This document shows, piece after piece, positions 27,641-36,429 of a stretch of 36,429 bases of DNA. A program made the position numbers and the translations under genes. The notes beneath the pieces are model-generated. The model saw only the letters and a list, made by a program, of their open reading frames with translations. It had not been told where the DNA came from and made no database searches. The stretch lies in contig JAEMRG010000001.1 in NCBI GenBank assembly GCA_016463455.1, positions 1-36,429 of the forward strand. The letters are read 5' to 3'. Source of the DNA: Rhodoferax sp. GTDB lineage: Bacteria > Pseudomonadota > Gammaproteobacteria > Burkholderiales > Burkholderiaceae_C. Position 1 is the stretch's first letter. Each line of letters starts with the position of its first letter.

Positions 27641-29350
27641 TTAAGCCGCCGGCCGAAACTGGACGCGCGGTGCTGCGTCCAAGAGCTGGCGCGTGTAATC
27701 GGACTGCGGCTGGGAATACAAAGTGGCGGCATCACCCTGCTCAAGCACTTTACCCTCGTGCATGACCAGTAGCGTATCCGCCATGTGGCGCACCACGTCC
27801 AGGTCGTGCGAGATAAATAAATAGCTCAGCGCCAATTCGGCCTGCAGGTCTTTGAGCAGATTGAGCACCTGCGCTTGCACCGACACATCCAGCGCCGAGA
27901 CTGCCTCGTCGAGCACCAGGACCTGGGGCGATAAGCTCAGGCTGCGCGCAATCGCAATGCGCTGGCGTTGCCCGCCCGAGAACTCAAAAGGATAGCGCCC
28001 CATGCTGCTGGCGGGCATGCCGACCTGGTCGAGCAGGCGCTGCGCGATGCGTTGGCGTCCCGCGGCGTCGCCTCCCAGGCCGTGCAGGCGCATGGGTTCG
28101 TCCAAGATCTCGGCCACCGTAAAGCGTGGGTTGAGCGAGGCATAGGGGTTCTGGAAAACGATTTGCAAATGTCTCTTATAGGGCGCGAATTCGGCCTTGG
28201 ACAGCGCCAACAGGTTGCGCCCGCCCATCAGCACTTCGCCGCCGCTGGCCTGGTGCAGGCGCAGCATCGCCAGGCCGACCGTGGTTTTGCCCGAGCCCGA
28301 TTCACCCACCAGACCAACCGTTTGGCCTTTAAACATGGAAAAGCTCACGTCCTCCACCGCCACAAACTGCTTTTTGCCAAACCAGGAGCCGCCCACATCA
28401 AACACTTTGCGCAGGTTGCGCACTTCGAGGAGGGGCGCGTCGTTAGCCGCTTGCCTGGGGGACGGTTCAAGTTGGACCGGCAGGGTCTGGGCAGGGGCGA
28501 CGGTGCCATCGGACTGCATCCAGTCGTCGATGGTTAGGAGGCGTTGACCCAGGCGCTCGGGGCTGGGGCGACAACTGAGCAAGGCCTTGGTGTAGGCGTC
28601 CTGTGCCTGGGTAAATATCTGCTGCACCGGGCCCGCCTCGCGCACCTGGCCGTGGCGCATGACTACCACCTCGTCGGCGATTTCGCTCACCAAACCCAGG
28701 TCGTGGGTGATAAAGAGCATGGCCATTTTGCGGCGCTGGCGCAGTTCGGCCAGCAGTTGCATGATTTGGCGCTGCACCGTCACGTCCAGCGCGGTGGTGG
28801 GCTCATCGGCGATGAGCAGTTCGGGCTCGCAGGCTAGCGCCATGGCGATCATCGCGCGCTGCTGCTGGCCGCCCGAGAGCTCATGGGGGTAGGCGTCCAA
28901 GCGCCGCGCCGCCTCGGGGATGCCGACTTCCTCGAGCAAAGCCTGCGCCCGCTTGCGCGCTTGCTTGCGGCTCATGCCCTCGTGTACCCGCAGCATCTCG
29001 GCCAACTGAAAGCCGATGCTGTAAACCGGGTTGAGCGAGCTCATCGGGTCCTGGAAGATCATGGACATGTGCTTGCCACGGATGCGTTGCCAGTCGGCCA
29101 GTCCCAGGCCCAGGAGCGAGCGCCCCTGAAACTGCAGCCTGGTTTGCGCACCGATGCGCGCGTTGTGCCGGGGCAGGAGCCCCATCACCGCCAGGGCACT
29201 TACCGATTTGCCGCTGCCCGACTCGCCTACCAAGGCCAGGGTGGTCTCGCTGCGCAGGCTAAAGCCCACGCTATCGACCGCACGTACCGGCGGGCGCGAG
29301 GCGCTGACAAAGTCCACTGTAAGTTGTTCAACCGAAAGCAAAGTGGTCAT
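27641..29350 (-). CDS. Oligopeptide ABC importer, dual ATP-binding protein (YejF/GsiA type)
   Basis: Two fused ABC ATPase domains in 569 residues, energising the adjacent peptide importer. Domain 1 has Walker A GESGSGKS (42-49), signature LSGGQQQR and Walker B LLIADEP. Domain 2 has GESGSGKT (349-356), FSGGQRQR and LVLDEAVSALDV. Each ends with an oligopeptide/dipeptide transporter C-terminal segment. The ATG at 29350 (MTTLLSVEQL) is preferred because the longer frame adds 26 unrelated residues overlapping the permease gene, and a TAAGAGG ribosome site overlaps the upstream stop. It is the last gene of a four-gene operon (binding protein, permease, permease, ATPase) in the same order as yejABEF. 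Confidence 0.94.
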   Translation of the reverse strand: MTTLLSVEQLTVDFVSASRPPVRAVDSVGFSLRSETTLALVGESGSGKSVSALAVMGLLPRHNARIGAQTRLQFQGRSLLGLGLADWQRIRGKHMSMIFQDPMSSLNPVYSIGFQLAEMLRVHEGMSRKQARKRAQALLEEVGIPEAARRLDAYPHELSGGQQQRAMIAMALACEPELLIADEPTTALDVTVQRQIMQLLAELRQRRKMAMLFITHDLGLVSEIADEVVVMRHGQVREAGPVQQIFTQAQDAYTKALLSCRPSPERLGQRLLTIDDWMQSDGTVAPAQTLPVQLEPSPRQAANDAPLLEVRNLRKVFDVGGSWFGKKQFVAVEDVSFSMFKGQTVGLVGESGSGKTTVGLAMLRLHQASGGEVLMGGRNLLALSKAEFAPYKRHLQIVFQNPYASLNPRFTVAEILDEPMRLHGLGGDAAGRQRIAQRLLDQVGMPASSMGRYPFEFSGGQRQRIAIARSLSLSPQVLVLDEAVSALDVSVQAQVLNLLKDLQAELALSYLFISHDLDVVRHMADTLLVMHEGKVLEQGDAATLYSQPQSDYTRQLLDAAPRVQFRPAA

Positions 29351-29360
29351 GGCGGGCCTC

Positions 29361-30413
29361 TTATTGCACGACTTTGGGGTCCAGCGCATCGCGCAAGGCG
29401 TCGGTGAGCAAGGACAGGGCAGTGACAAACAAAGACATGGCTAGCGTGGCGCATAGCAGCTGCCACCATATGCCGACCAATAAATCGTTTTGCGCCTCAG
29501 TGAGCATGGTGCCCCAAGAGACGCCGTCCACCGGCACGCCAAAGCCCAGATAGGACAAGATCACCTCGGCTTTGATACAGGCCACCGTCAGCAGCGAGTA
29601 CTGCACCAGGATCACATGGCTGACGTTGGGCAGGATGTGCACAAACATGCGCCGCATATTGGAGGCGCCAATAGCATCCGCAGCGCGCACGTACTCGCGC
29701 TCGCGATGCTTCATAAACTCGCCACGCATCAGGCGGTACACGCCAGTCCAGCTGGTTGAGCCCAAGATCACCACTACTGCCGCGCTGCCCTTGGTATCGA
29801 GCACCGCCGCAATCGCCAATATCAGCAAAATCCCCGGGATGGCGTGAAACACGTTGTACAGCCAGTTACTCAGGTCATCGACCCAGCCGCCAAACCAGCC
29901 TGAAACTGCGCCCAGCAAAGCACCCAGCACAGTGGCCACCAGCGCCGCAGCCAGACCCACCAGCACACTCGTCTCGGCGCCTTTGATGGTTTTGCTCAGC
30001 ACATCGCGCCCCCACTTGTCGGCCCCCATAGGCAGGTGCGCGGCCAGGACGTCAGGCTTTTCACCCGCCGGCTTGACGGCCCGTTGCGCCTGCGCCCACT
30101 CCTTGGCAATCGGGTCGATCACATCGGCCTGGCTGGGGGTGTAGTCGAGCACGTTCGGCAGCGGCTGTGATGGGCCAGCGCCCTCACTGCTTGCGCTCGT
30201 CGCCCAACTTGGTGGGGCGTGGCCGATGGCCACCTCCTTTTCCCAGTCGGCTGCAACAAGGCCCATGGCCGTTAACGCGACCAGTAGCAAAAAGCACAGC
30301 ACGATGCAGGCGCTTCCCATACCAGTGCGGTCGGCACTAAAGCGATGCCAGGCTAAATGCCAAGCGCCGGGGCTAGCCTGAACGGAATTGTCGGAATGTA
30401 CGGAAAATGTCAT
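29361..30413 (-). CDS. Oligopeptide ABC importer permease, DppC/YejE-like
   Basis: Inner-membrane subunit of the peptide importer, 350 residues. A first helix (about 32-54) is followed by a periplasmic insert of about 80 residues (to the conserved HLPMGADKWGRDVLSK), as in YejE and OppC proteins. Five further helices form the BPD_transp_1 core. The EAA coupling loop is EYVRAADAIGASNMRRMFVHILPN. It starts 9 nt after the stop of the other permease, and its stop is 10 nt before the ATPase start, so it is operonic. Confidence 0.93.
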   Translation of the reverse strand: MTFSVHSDNSVQASPGAWHLAWHRFSADRTGMGSACIVLCFLLLVALTAMGLVAADWEKEVAIGHAPPSWATSASSEGAGPSQPLPNVLDYTPSQADVIDPIAKEWAQAQRAVKPAGEKPDVLAAHLPMGADKWGRDVLSKTIKGAETSVLVGLAAALVATVLGALLGAVSGWFGGWVDDLSNWLYNVFHAIPGILLILAIAAVLDTKGSAAVVVILGSTSWTGVYRLMRGEFMKHREREYVRAADAIGASNMRRMFVHILPNVSHVILVQYSLLTVACIKAEVILSYLGFGVPVDGVSWGTMLTEAQNDLLVGIWWQLLCATLAMSLFVTALSLLTDALRDALDPKVVQ

Positions 30414-30422
30414 GGCGGCTCT

Positions 30423-31361
30423 TTAGCGCAACTGCACGCGCGGATCGGTCAAACGGTAGAGCAAGTCTCCCATCAGGTTGAACACCATGGTGGCCAAGGC
30501 TACATACACCGTGACCGCTTTGATCACCGGAAAATCACTGCGTTCCACCGCCAAAATAATCTCACGGCCGATGCCAGGAATTCCGAAAAACCGCTCAAGC
30601 AAAAAGGCCCCTAATAGCAGGCCGGGAATGTTGGAAGTGACAAAGGTAATGACCGGAATCAGCGAATTGCGCAGCACATGGACAAACATCACTCGCGCCT
30701 CTGAAAGGCCTTTGGCGCGTGCCGTGCGCACATAGTCCTGATCCACCTCGTCCAGCACAAAGGTGCGAAACAAACGGGTATGTGGCGCCACGCCCACCAG
30801 CAGGCCCAGGAGAATGGGCAAAGGCGCGTAAGTGCTGAGGTTTTTCCACAGGCCGTCGCCCCAGCCCTGCACCGGAAAGAGGCCCCAGCGGTAGGCCAGC
30901 AGGTACTGGCCCAGGATGATGAATACCAAAATGCTCACCGACATCAGCAGCGTAAAAAACACCATCACTCCCCGGTCCAGGCGCGAGCCGCGCACCCAGG
31001 ACAAACCCACCGCCAGTACCAGGCAAACCACGGTCTCTATCACCAAGAGCGGCAGCATCAGGGTCAGCGAAGCAGGTAAGCGCGATGCAAACAATTGCGA
31101 CACCGGCTCGCCCGTGGTCCAACTGGCGCCGAAGTCAAAAGTGGCTACCTGTTTGACAAAAATCCACAGCTGAACGTACAGCGGCTCGTTCAAGCCCATC
31201 GCGGTACGGATGCTCTCGATTTGCTCTTGGTTGGACATCAGGCCAGCAAGTACATAGGCCGGATCGCCGCCCACCCAGTTGAACAAGAAAAAAACCAGCA
31301 AGATGACACCCGCCATGGTGGGCAACATTTGCCACAGGCGCCGTGCGACGTAGGCAGGCAT
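30423..31361 (-). CDS. Oligopeptide ABC importer permease, DppB/YejB-like
   Basis: Inner-membrane permease of 312 residues with six helices. It begins MPAYVARRLWQMLPTMAGV and has the OppB/DppB periplasmic segment (GLNEPLYVQLWIFVKQVATFDFGASW), then the EAA loop DYVRTARAKGLSEARVMFVHVLRN. The start is 2 nt after the binding-protein stop. It forms a heterodimer with the following permease. E. coli YejB is longer (about 364), so the match to Yej is by operon order and not by detailed similarity. Confidence 0.93.
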   Translation of the reverse strand: MPAYVARRLWQMLPTMAGVILLVFFLFNWVGGDPAYVLAGLMSNQEQIESIRTAMGLNEPLYVQLWIFVKQVATFDFGASWTTGEPVSQLFASRLPASLTLMLPLLVIETVVCLVLAVGLSWVRGSRLDRGVMVFFTLLMSVSILVFIILGQYLLAYRWGLFPVQGWGDGLWKNLSTYAPLPILLGLLVGVAPHTRLFRTFVLDEVDQDYVRTARAKGLSEARVMFVHVLRNSLIPVITFVTSNIPGLLLGAFLLERFFGIPGIGREIILAVERSDFPVIKAVTVYVALATMVFNLMGDLLYRLTDPRVQLR

Positions 31362-31363
31362 AC

Positions 31364-33193
31364 TTATTTCTCCCCGCCCGCGCTGGGGCGAATGTCCATG
31401 AACTGCCAGCCGTTGCTCACCAAGGGGTGCGCGCGGTAGCCATCTATATGGGCCTGGCTCAGGCGGGTGCGAATACGGGTCGAACTCAGGCCGAGCACGC
31501 CATAGACTTCCATGATGCGGTACAAATTGCGCAACACTTGGCTACGCTCCGGTCCGTCGGGTAGGACTCGCAGGCGTTCAAATTCGCGGTCATACTCCGC
31601 GTTTTCAAAGCACGCGTAATTGCTTTGCCCAATGGCTTTGGAGGACAAAAGTCCCATTACAAACTCCGCCTCTGAAGCGCCGGTCCAGCCCAAACCAAAA
31701 GACGAAAGCGAACATGTCTTGCCCTGCTTCAGTAGCTCCGCAAACTTGTCCTTTTTGATCTTTAGGCGTATACCCAGGCGGTCCATGGATTTCTTCCACA
31801 GCTCATCACGTTCACGATAGTCCGAGGATGTGAGAGAGTGAATGGAAAAAACCAAAGGCTTACCATCCGGATGTGTACGGAATCCGCGCGCGTCCTTTTT
31901 GTAGCCGAACTGGTCCAGCAGCGCATTAGCCTGCAGCGGGCTAAAGCGCACGATGCTGCGGTAGTCGGCGTCGTGCCCGGGTATCACGGGGGAGACCATT
32001 TGCTGCGCCCGGATGGCCTGGCCTTTGCGGGTCACGCGGATCTCTTCGTCCACGTCGTAACCCAAGATAATGGCCCGGCGCAGTGCGATTTTCTCGGGCG
32101 TGTAGCCGCCGATGACCGGGTCGCGCAAATTGAAAAACTGGTAGGTGATGTCCGGCTCTACAGTGCGGTACATCTGTACACCTGTGTTGCTCAATTCAGG
32201 CAGTAATTGGTTTTGGCCGTTAAGGGCTTTCTCGATAAAGCTGGGCGGCATTTCAACGATGTCAATTTCCTTACCGCTAAATGCCAACCACATGGACTGG
32301 GGCTCTTCAATGATGCTGATCTCCACGCGGCCTATCCGCGGCATGCTGCGCCCCTGCAGGCTTGCGGCAATGGCCATGTCCTGCGCGTGCTGTGGGTCAG
32401 GTTTGAAGTCCCAAGTAAAGCCAGGGTAAGTCGGGTTCGCGCGCAGCTTGATTTTGGAGCCGCGCACCCAGCTATCGAGCATATACGGCCCGGTGCCCAC
32501 CGGATGCGCCATGATGCCCTCAGGCCCGTACGCCTCCACCACCTCGCGCGCCATGCCGCCGGCGCTGGGGCCGCTCAGCAAGGTCAGGAAATTGCGGTCA
32601 GCCCGCACTAGGCGAATATGCAAAGTGTAGCGGTCACTGGCATAAATGCCGGGGTGGCGCTGCTCGTAATTCATGCCCTCTTTGGCCGCCTGGCGGCGGG
32701 CAGCTGCAAAGCCCTCAATCTTGTCTTCCAGGTCCGCTACTCGGGGTGACTTGTTTTTGGGGTCGATATGGCGTAGCAAGGTGTAGACGAAGTCCTGCGC
32801 CGTTAACTCGCGCTTTTGGCCTTTGAAGGCGGGGTCGTCCGAAAAGTACAGACCTTTGCGGATCTTGAAGGTGTAAAGCTTGCCGCCGTCGGTGATTTCG
32901 GGCAGCGCTTCGGCGGCATTGGGGACGATAATGCTGGGCCGGGCCATCCAGTCATAGGTCACCAGGGGCTGAAAAATCCCCAAGTTCACGATATTGGAGT
33001 ACAGGTCACTTACACGCACCGGGTCAAAACCCGTCTCAGCTACGGGAAAGGCCATGTGCAGTACCTTGGCCGGATCGGCAGGATTGGTGCTGGCCTGGGC
33101 ATGGCCCCACAACATGGCAACGCTACAAGCCCATGCGGCAACCCAAGCGTGGGTCCAGTGTGTTGGCATAGCAGGCAAAACCAAACGCAGCAT
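31364..33193 (-). CDS. Periplasmic oligopeptide-binding protein (SBP family 5)
   Basis: Solute-binding protein of 609 residues that delivers peptides to the importer. The N-terminal signal peptide ends near GHAQAS. The body matches the SBP_bac_5 fold: VLHMAFPVAETGFDPVRVSD at the start of the mature protein, FKIRKGLYFSD in the first lobe, HPVGTGPYMLDSW and the ALRRAIILGYDVDEEI hinge segment. The ATG at 33193 is preceded by GGAGA about 9 nt upstream. It is the first gene of the importer operon; the promoter must be in the 115-bp gap shared with the divergent dcp gene. Peptide uptake is the likely role; a more special ligand (such as a peptide antibiotic) is possible because Yej-type systems take up microcin C. 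Confidence 0.9.
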   Translation of the reverse strand: MLRLVLPAMPTHWTHAWVAAWACSVAMLWGHAQASTNPADPAKVLHMAFPVAETGFDPVRVSDLYSNIVNLGIFQPLVTYDWMARPSIIVPNAAEALPEITDGGKLYTFKIRKGLYFSDDPAFKGQKRELTAQDFVYTLLRHIDPKNKSPRVADLEDKIEGFAAARRQAAKEGMNYEQRHPGIYASDRYTLHIRLVRADRNFLTLLSGPSAGGMAREVVEAYGPEGIMAHPVGTGPYMLDSWVRGSKIKLRANPTYPGFTWDFKPDPQHAQDMAIAASLQGRSMPRIGRVEISIIEEPQSMWLAFSGKEIDIVEMPPSFIEKALNGQNQLLPELSNTGVQMYRTVEPDITYQFFNLRDPVIGGYTPEKIALRRAIILGYDVDEEIRVTRKGQAIRAQQMVSPVIPGHDADYRSIVRFSPLQANALLDQFGYKKDARGFRTHPDGKPLVFSIHSLTSSDYRERDELWKKSMDRLGIRLKIKKDKFAELLKQGKTCSLSSFGLGWTGASEAEFVMGLLSSKAIGQSNYACFENAEYDREFERLRVLPDGPERSQVLRNLYRIMEVYGVLGLSSTRIRTRLSQAHIDGYRAHPLVSNGWQFMDIRPSAGGEK

Positions 33194-33308
33194 GAGGGTG
33201 GGTCTCCGGATAGGGGGCCAAGGCAGCGGGCATCATAAAGTAAGCCGCAGCACATGGTTTTGGGCGCCTGGCCGGAGCCTGGCGTGCGCCATCCATTACA
33301 GTGGACTG

Positions 33309-35375
33309 ATGACGCACGCTAACAACCCCCTCCTGTCCCCCTGGGACACGCCCTTCCAGGTACCGCCTTTTGCATCTATTGAGCCGCAGCATTTTTTGCC
33401 GGCATTTGATGCCGCCTTTGCCGCCCACCAGGCCGAGATCGCGGCCATCGCGGCCAACCCGGCCCCTGCCGACTTTGACAACACCTTGCTGGCGCTGGAG
33501 TCGGCCGGGCAGTTGCTGGCGCGCTGCCGCTCGGTGTTTTTCAATTTGGTGGCCTCGCACAGCTCCGACGCTTTGCGCGCCTTAGAGCGCGAAATTGCCC
33601 CCCGGCTTGCCGCCCACCAGGCAGCGTTTTTTTTACATGCTGGCTTGTTCGCCCGCATCGAGTCCGTCGCCCGCAACAGCGCCGCGCTGGACGCGCAAAG
33701 TCAGCGCCTGCTGTCGCGTTACCTCTTGGACTTTGAGCGCGCAGGCGCCCGCTTGGCCTCCGCCCAGCGCAAGGAATTTGCGGCCAATGCCGAGCGCCTG
33801 GCCCGCTGCTTCACCCAGTTTTCACAAAACGTGCTGGCCGACGAGTCGGCGTTTCAGATGGTGTTGCGCACACCCGCAGAACTGGCTGGGCTGCCGGCTT
33901 TTGTCGTCTCCGCAGCGCGCCAGGCGGCTTCCGAGCGGGGCGTCGAAGGCGCGGACGCCCACGTCATCACGCTGTCGCGTTCGTCCATCACGCCCTTCAT
34001 GATGTTTTCCGAGCAGCGCGACCTGCGCCAGCACATCTGGCAGGCCTGGTGCGCGCGCGGTGAGCACAGCGGCGCGCACGACAACCGGCCGCTGATGCGC
34101 GAGATCCTGCAACTGCGCCTAGCGCAGGCGCGCTTGCTGGGCTACGCGCATTTCACTGACTTTGCCCTGGCCGACACCATGGCCGGCCACCACGGCGCCG
34201 TGCGCGACTTGCTGATGCGCGCCTGGGAGCCGGCGCAGCGCAAAGCCCTGGGTGAGCGCGCCGCCCTGGCCGCCCTCGCCAGCGAGGAAACCGGTCAGCC
34301 CTGGACCAGCGAAGACATTCAGGCCTGGGACTGGCACTACTGGACCGAGAAAGTGCGTCAGCGTGCGTATGCGCTCAACGAAGCAGAGATCAAACCCTTT
34401 TTGCAGCTCGAGCGCCTGACCGAGGCCATGTTTTATGTGGCCGGGCGCCTTTTCGGACTGCGCTTTGCGCCACGCGGCGACATCGCCACCTACCACGACA
34501 GCGTCAAAGCCTGGGAAGTGTGCGATGCCGATGGCCGCCATGTGGGCGTGTTCTTAGGTGACAACTTTGCCCGCAGTGGCAAGCGCTCGGGCGCTTGGAT
34601 GAGCACTTATCGTGACCAAAGCGAACTGCCCACCGCCGTGCGCCCGATTGTGGTGAACAACAATAATTTTTCGCAGGCCGCCGCGGGTGAGCCCACCTTG
34701 CTCAGCCTGGACGATGCGCGCACACTCTTTCATGAGTTCGGCCACGGCCTGCATGGGCTGCTTTCGCAATGCCGTTTCCGCCGCCTTTCGGGCACCAGCG
34801 TACTGCGCGACTTTGTCGAGTTCCCTTCGCAAATTTTTGAAAACTGGCTGCTACAGCCAGAAATTTTGCAACGCTTTGCCACCCACAGCCAAAGCGGCCA
34901 GCCCATGGGTCAGGCTTTGCTCGAGAAAATTTTGGCGGCGCAAACCTTTAACCAAGGTTTCGCCACAGTCGAGTACCTGGCCTCCGCCTTGGTGGATCTG
35001 GACTTGCACCAACGCCTTGACCTGGACACGCTGGATTTGCAAGCATTTGAGCGCGACACTTTGCAGGCGCTGGCAATGCCATCGGGCATCGGCATGCGCC
35101 ACCGCTTGCCGCACTTCTCGCATCTGTTTTCTTCTAATGCCTATGCCTCGGCGTATTACGTCTATATGTGGGCCGAGGTGCTGGACGCGGATGGCTTCGA
35201 CGCTTTCTTGGAAAAAGGCGATGTACTCGACCCAGCCTTGGGCCAGTCCCTGCTGCGCCATGTGTATGCCGCAGGCAATCAGCAAGAGCCCATGCAAGCT
35301 TATGTCGCCTTCCGTGGCCGCCCGCCGGCGGTCGAACCCATGCTGCGCAAGCGTGGCCTACTCACCTCTGCCTGA
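33309..35375 (+). CDS. dcp: Peptidyl-dipeptidase Dcp (M3 metallopeptidase)
   Basis: Zinc peptidase that releases dipeptides from the C-terminus of oligopeptides; 688 residues, close to E. coli Dcp (681). The N-terminal region (DFDNTLLALESAGQLLAR...SVFFNLVASH) and the C-terminal end (PMLRKRGL) follow Dcp more closely than oligopeptidase A. Zinc ligands are H475 and H479 in HEFGHGLHG and E504 in RDFVEFPSQ; the substrate-binding NAYASAYYVYMW block is near the end. The ATG at 33309 matches the Dcp start, though the open frame extends further upstream. No signal peptide is seen, so it is cytoplasmic or recovered late. It is divergent from the peptide importer, so imported peptides could be its substrate. 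Confidence 0.92.
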   Translation: MTHANNPLLSPWDTPFQVPPFASIEPQHFLPAFDAAFAAHQAEIAAIAANPAPADFDNTLLALESAGQLLARCRSVFFNLVASHSSDALRALEREIAPRLAAHQAAFFLHAGLFARIESVARNSAALDAQSQRLLSRYLLDFERAGARLASAQRKEFAANAERLARCFTQFSQNVLADESAFQMVLRTPAELAGLPAFVVSAARQAASERGVEGADAHVITLSRSSITPFMMFSEQRDLRQHIWQAWCARGEHSGAHDNRPLMREILQLRLAQARLLGYAHFTDFALADTMAGHHGAVRDLLMRAWEPAQRKALGERAALAALASEETGQPWTSEDIQAWDWHYWTEKVRQRAYALNEAEIKPFLQLERLTEAMFYVAGRLFGLRFAPRGDIATYHDSVKAWEVCDADGRHVGVFLGDNFARSGKRSGAWMSTYRDQSELPTAVRPIVVNNNNFSQAAAGEPTLLSLDDARTLFHEFGHGLHGLLSQCRFRRLSGTSVLRDFVEFPSQIFENWLLQPEILQRFATHSQSGQPMGQALLEKILAAQTFNQGFATVEYLASALVDLDLHQRLDLDTLDLQAFERDTLQALAMPSGIGMRHRLPHFSHLFSSNAYASAYYVYMWAEVLDADGFDAFLEKGDVLDPALGQSLLRHVYAAGNQQEPMQAYVAFRGRPPAVEPMLRKRGLLTSA

Positions 35376-35384
35376 AAGCTGTTG

Positions 35385-36362
35385 ATGTCTGACAACGCCT
35401 ACCAACGCGGTCGCCTGGATTTGCCCTTTGTGGGGCATTGCACTTTTGCCAAGTCTCCGGCCTGCGTCGACTGGAATGCGATCGATGCTGATGTCGCGGT
35501 CATCGGCGTGCCCAATGACATGGGCACGCAGTGGCGGCCCGGTGCGCGCTTTGGCCCGCGTGCCATCCGCGAGGCCTCCACCCTGTTTTCTTTTGGCCAT
35601 GCCGGCGCCTACGACCATGAGGACGATGTGATGTACCTCACGCGCGACCAGGCGCGCATCGTCGATGTGGGCGACGCCGACATCGTGCACACCGATATGC
35701 ACAAAAGCCATGCCAATACCGAGTACGCCATCCGCAAAATTCTGGCCAGTGGGGCCATGCCGCTGGTGCTGGGTGGTGACCATTCGGTGCATGCGCCGGT
35801 GATCAAGGCTTTTGATGGCATGGGCCCTATCCATATCGTGCATTTCGACGCGCATCTGGACTTTGTGGACGAACGCCACGGCGTGCGCTATGGCCACGGC
35901 AACCCGCTGCGCCGCGCCTCTGAGATGGACCATATCACCGGCATGACGCAGCTGGGCATACGCAATGTGTCTTCCTCCAACCGCGACGACTACGATGCCG
36001 CACGCGCTGCCGGTTCGCAGATTTACTCGGTGCGCCAGGTGCGCAAGATGGGCGTGGCCGGTGTACTGGCCGCGATACCTGAGGCGGCGCAGTACTACTT
36101 CACGATTGACATCGACGGCTTTGACCCATCGATCGCGCCGGGCACCGGAACGCCTAGCCACGGCGGCTTTTTGTACTACGAGGTGTTGGAAATCATCGAG
36201 GCGCTGGTCAAGCGCTGCCAAGGCAGGATTGTGGGCATGGACTTGGTGGAAGTGGCCCCAGCCTACGACCCGACCGGCATCACCGCCATCCTGGCCGCGC
36301 AGCTCTTGCTCAACAGCCTGGGCTTTATTTTTCACCAGCGCCAACTGGTCAAAGGCGCATAG
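35385..36362 (+). CDS. speB: Agmatinase-family ureohydrolase
   Basis: Mn-dependent hydrolase of the arginase/agmatinase family that would cleave agmatine to putrescine and urea; 325 residues. The metal ligands are H133 (GGDHS), D155, H157 and D159 (FDAHLDF), and D242 and D244 (IDIDGFDPS). The active-site loop reads GTGTPSHGG. The ATG at 35385 (MSDNAY) is preferred over the TTG just before it. It begins 9 nt after the dcp stop, suggesting cotranscription. Related family members act on guanidinobutyrate, formiminoglutamate, proclavaminate or guanidine, so substrate specificity is not certain. Confidence 0.87.
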   Translation: MSDNAYQRGRLDLPFVGHCTFAKSPACVDWNAIDADVAVIGVPNDMGTQWRPGARFGPRAIREASTLFSFGHAGAYDHEDDVMYLTRDQARIVDVGDADIVHTDMHKSHANTEYAIRKILASGAMPLVLGGDHSVHAPVIKAFDGMGPIHIVHFDAHLDFVDERHGVRYGHGNPLRRASEMDHITGMTQLGIRNVSSSNRDDYDAARAAGSQIYSVRQVRKMGVAGVLAAIPEAAQYYFTIDIDGFDPSIAPGTGTPSHGGFLYYEVLEIIEALVKRCQGRIVGMDLVEVAPAYDPTGITAILAAQLLLNSLGFIFHQRQLVKGA

Positions 36363-36375
36363 GACGGCCTGGCAC

Positions 36376-36381
36376 TAGAAT
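36376..36381 (+). promoter_or_regulatory. Possible -10 element (TAGAAT) before the riboswitch
   Basis: TAGAAT here is followed by gcgcc, much like the site at 12161 (TAGAATccgcc). Transcription starting about 7 nt later would begin right at the riboswitch. No good -35 hexamer is visible. Confidence 0.3.
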
Positions 36382-36384
36382 GCG

Positions 36385-36429
36385 CCGGTCAGGAGAGAGT
36401 CGCAAGACCGCCGAAGGCTGAACGCTCAG
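36385..36429 (+). ncRNA. Glycine riboswitch aptamer, 3' truncated by the window edge
   Basis: The sequence has the hallmark GGAGAGAG, then a short stem closed by a GCAA tetraloop (gtc-gcaa-gac), then the conserved CCGCCGAAGG. This matches the first glycine aptamer seen in front of gcv and glycine or alanine transport genes in Burkholderiales. Only the 5' part of a probably tandem aptamer is present. The regulated gene lies outside the window and should be on the plus strand. Confidence 0.75.

Noticed and set aside
31364..33193. Naming the importer yejABEF
   Set aside because: Gene order and subunit types agree, but the binding protein and the permease lengths are not specific enough for Yej over other peptide importers, so no gene symbols were given.
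33240..33295. Repeated gcctggc and a GC-rich hairpin between the importer and dcp genes
   Set aside because: The pairing is short, there is no T-tract and the genes are divergent, so a terminator makes no sense; it may be an operator but nothing supports it.
35358..36344. A 328-residue minus-strand ORF opposite the agmatinase gene
   Set aside because: It is a frame shadow of a clearly conserved enzyme with all metal ligands; the translation is rich in His, Arg and Val and shows no recognisable domain.

Overview
The window looks like a chromosomal segment of a moderately GC-rich betaproteobacterium, most likely order Burkholderiales. The evidence is protein style, gene content (dnaE2, HAE1-type RND pump, YejABEF-like importer, Dcp, agmatinase, a Burkholderiales-like glycine riboswitch) and TAGAAT-type -10 motifs. 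A BciA-type 8-vinyl reductase of (bacterio)chlorophyll synthesis suggests a purple phototroph or aerobic anoxygenic phototroph, or a descendant of one. No rRNA, tRNA, CRISPR array, transposase or phage gene was found.

Layout. 1-2406 is the 3' part of dnaE2 (error-prone polymerase), which carries two palindromic insertions that keep the reading frame; one has the ends of a REP/RAYT-type mobile palindrome. 2471-3634 is a secreted or anchored serine beta-lactamase-like hydrolase. On the minus strand, 8014-3680 holds a ChaA-like cation/proton antiporter, a small cupin, bciA and a eukaryote-like aminopeptidase P. 8311-9252 is a DMT (EamA) transporter.

9292-27619 is an envelope transport and peptidase region bracketed by two paralogous M16 zinc peptidases that point outwards. 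Between them, all on the plus strand and mostly tightly spaced, lie an RND adaptor lipoprotein and pump, an S33 exopeptidase, a NatAB-like ABC exporter, an ABC ATPase with an apparent frameshift, and a giant ABC permease fused to a periplasmic M1 metallopeptidase domain. The ATPase, permease/M1 fusion and second M16 form the most unusual unit in the window.

27641-33193 (minus) is a complete oligopeptide importer: binding protein, two permeases and a dual ATPase, in yejABEF order. Divergent from it are peptidyl-dipeptidase Dcp and an agmatinase-family ureohydrolase, and the window ends inside a glycine riboswitch aptamer. Together the genes suggest heavy investment in peptide uptake, hydrolysis and envelope-linked proteolysis: M24, two M16, S33, M1 and M3 peptidases within 33 kb.
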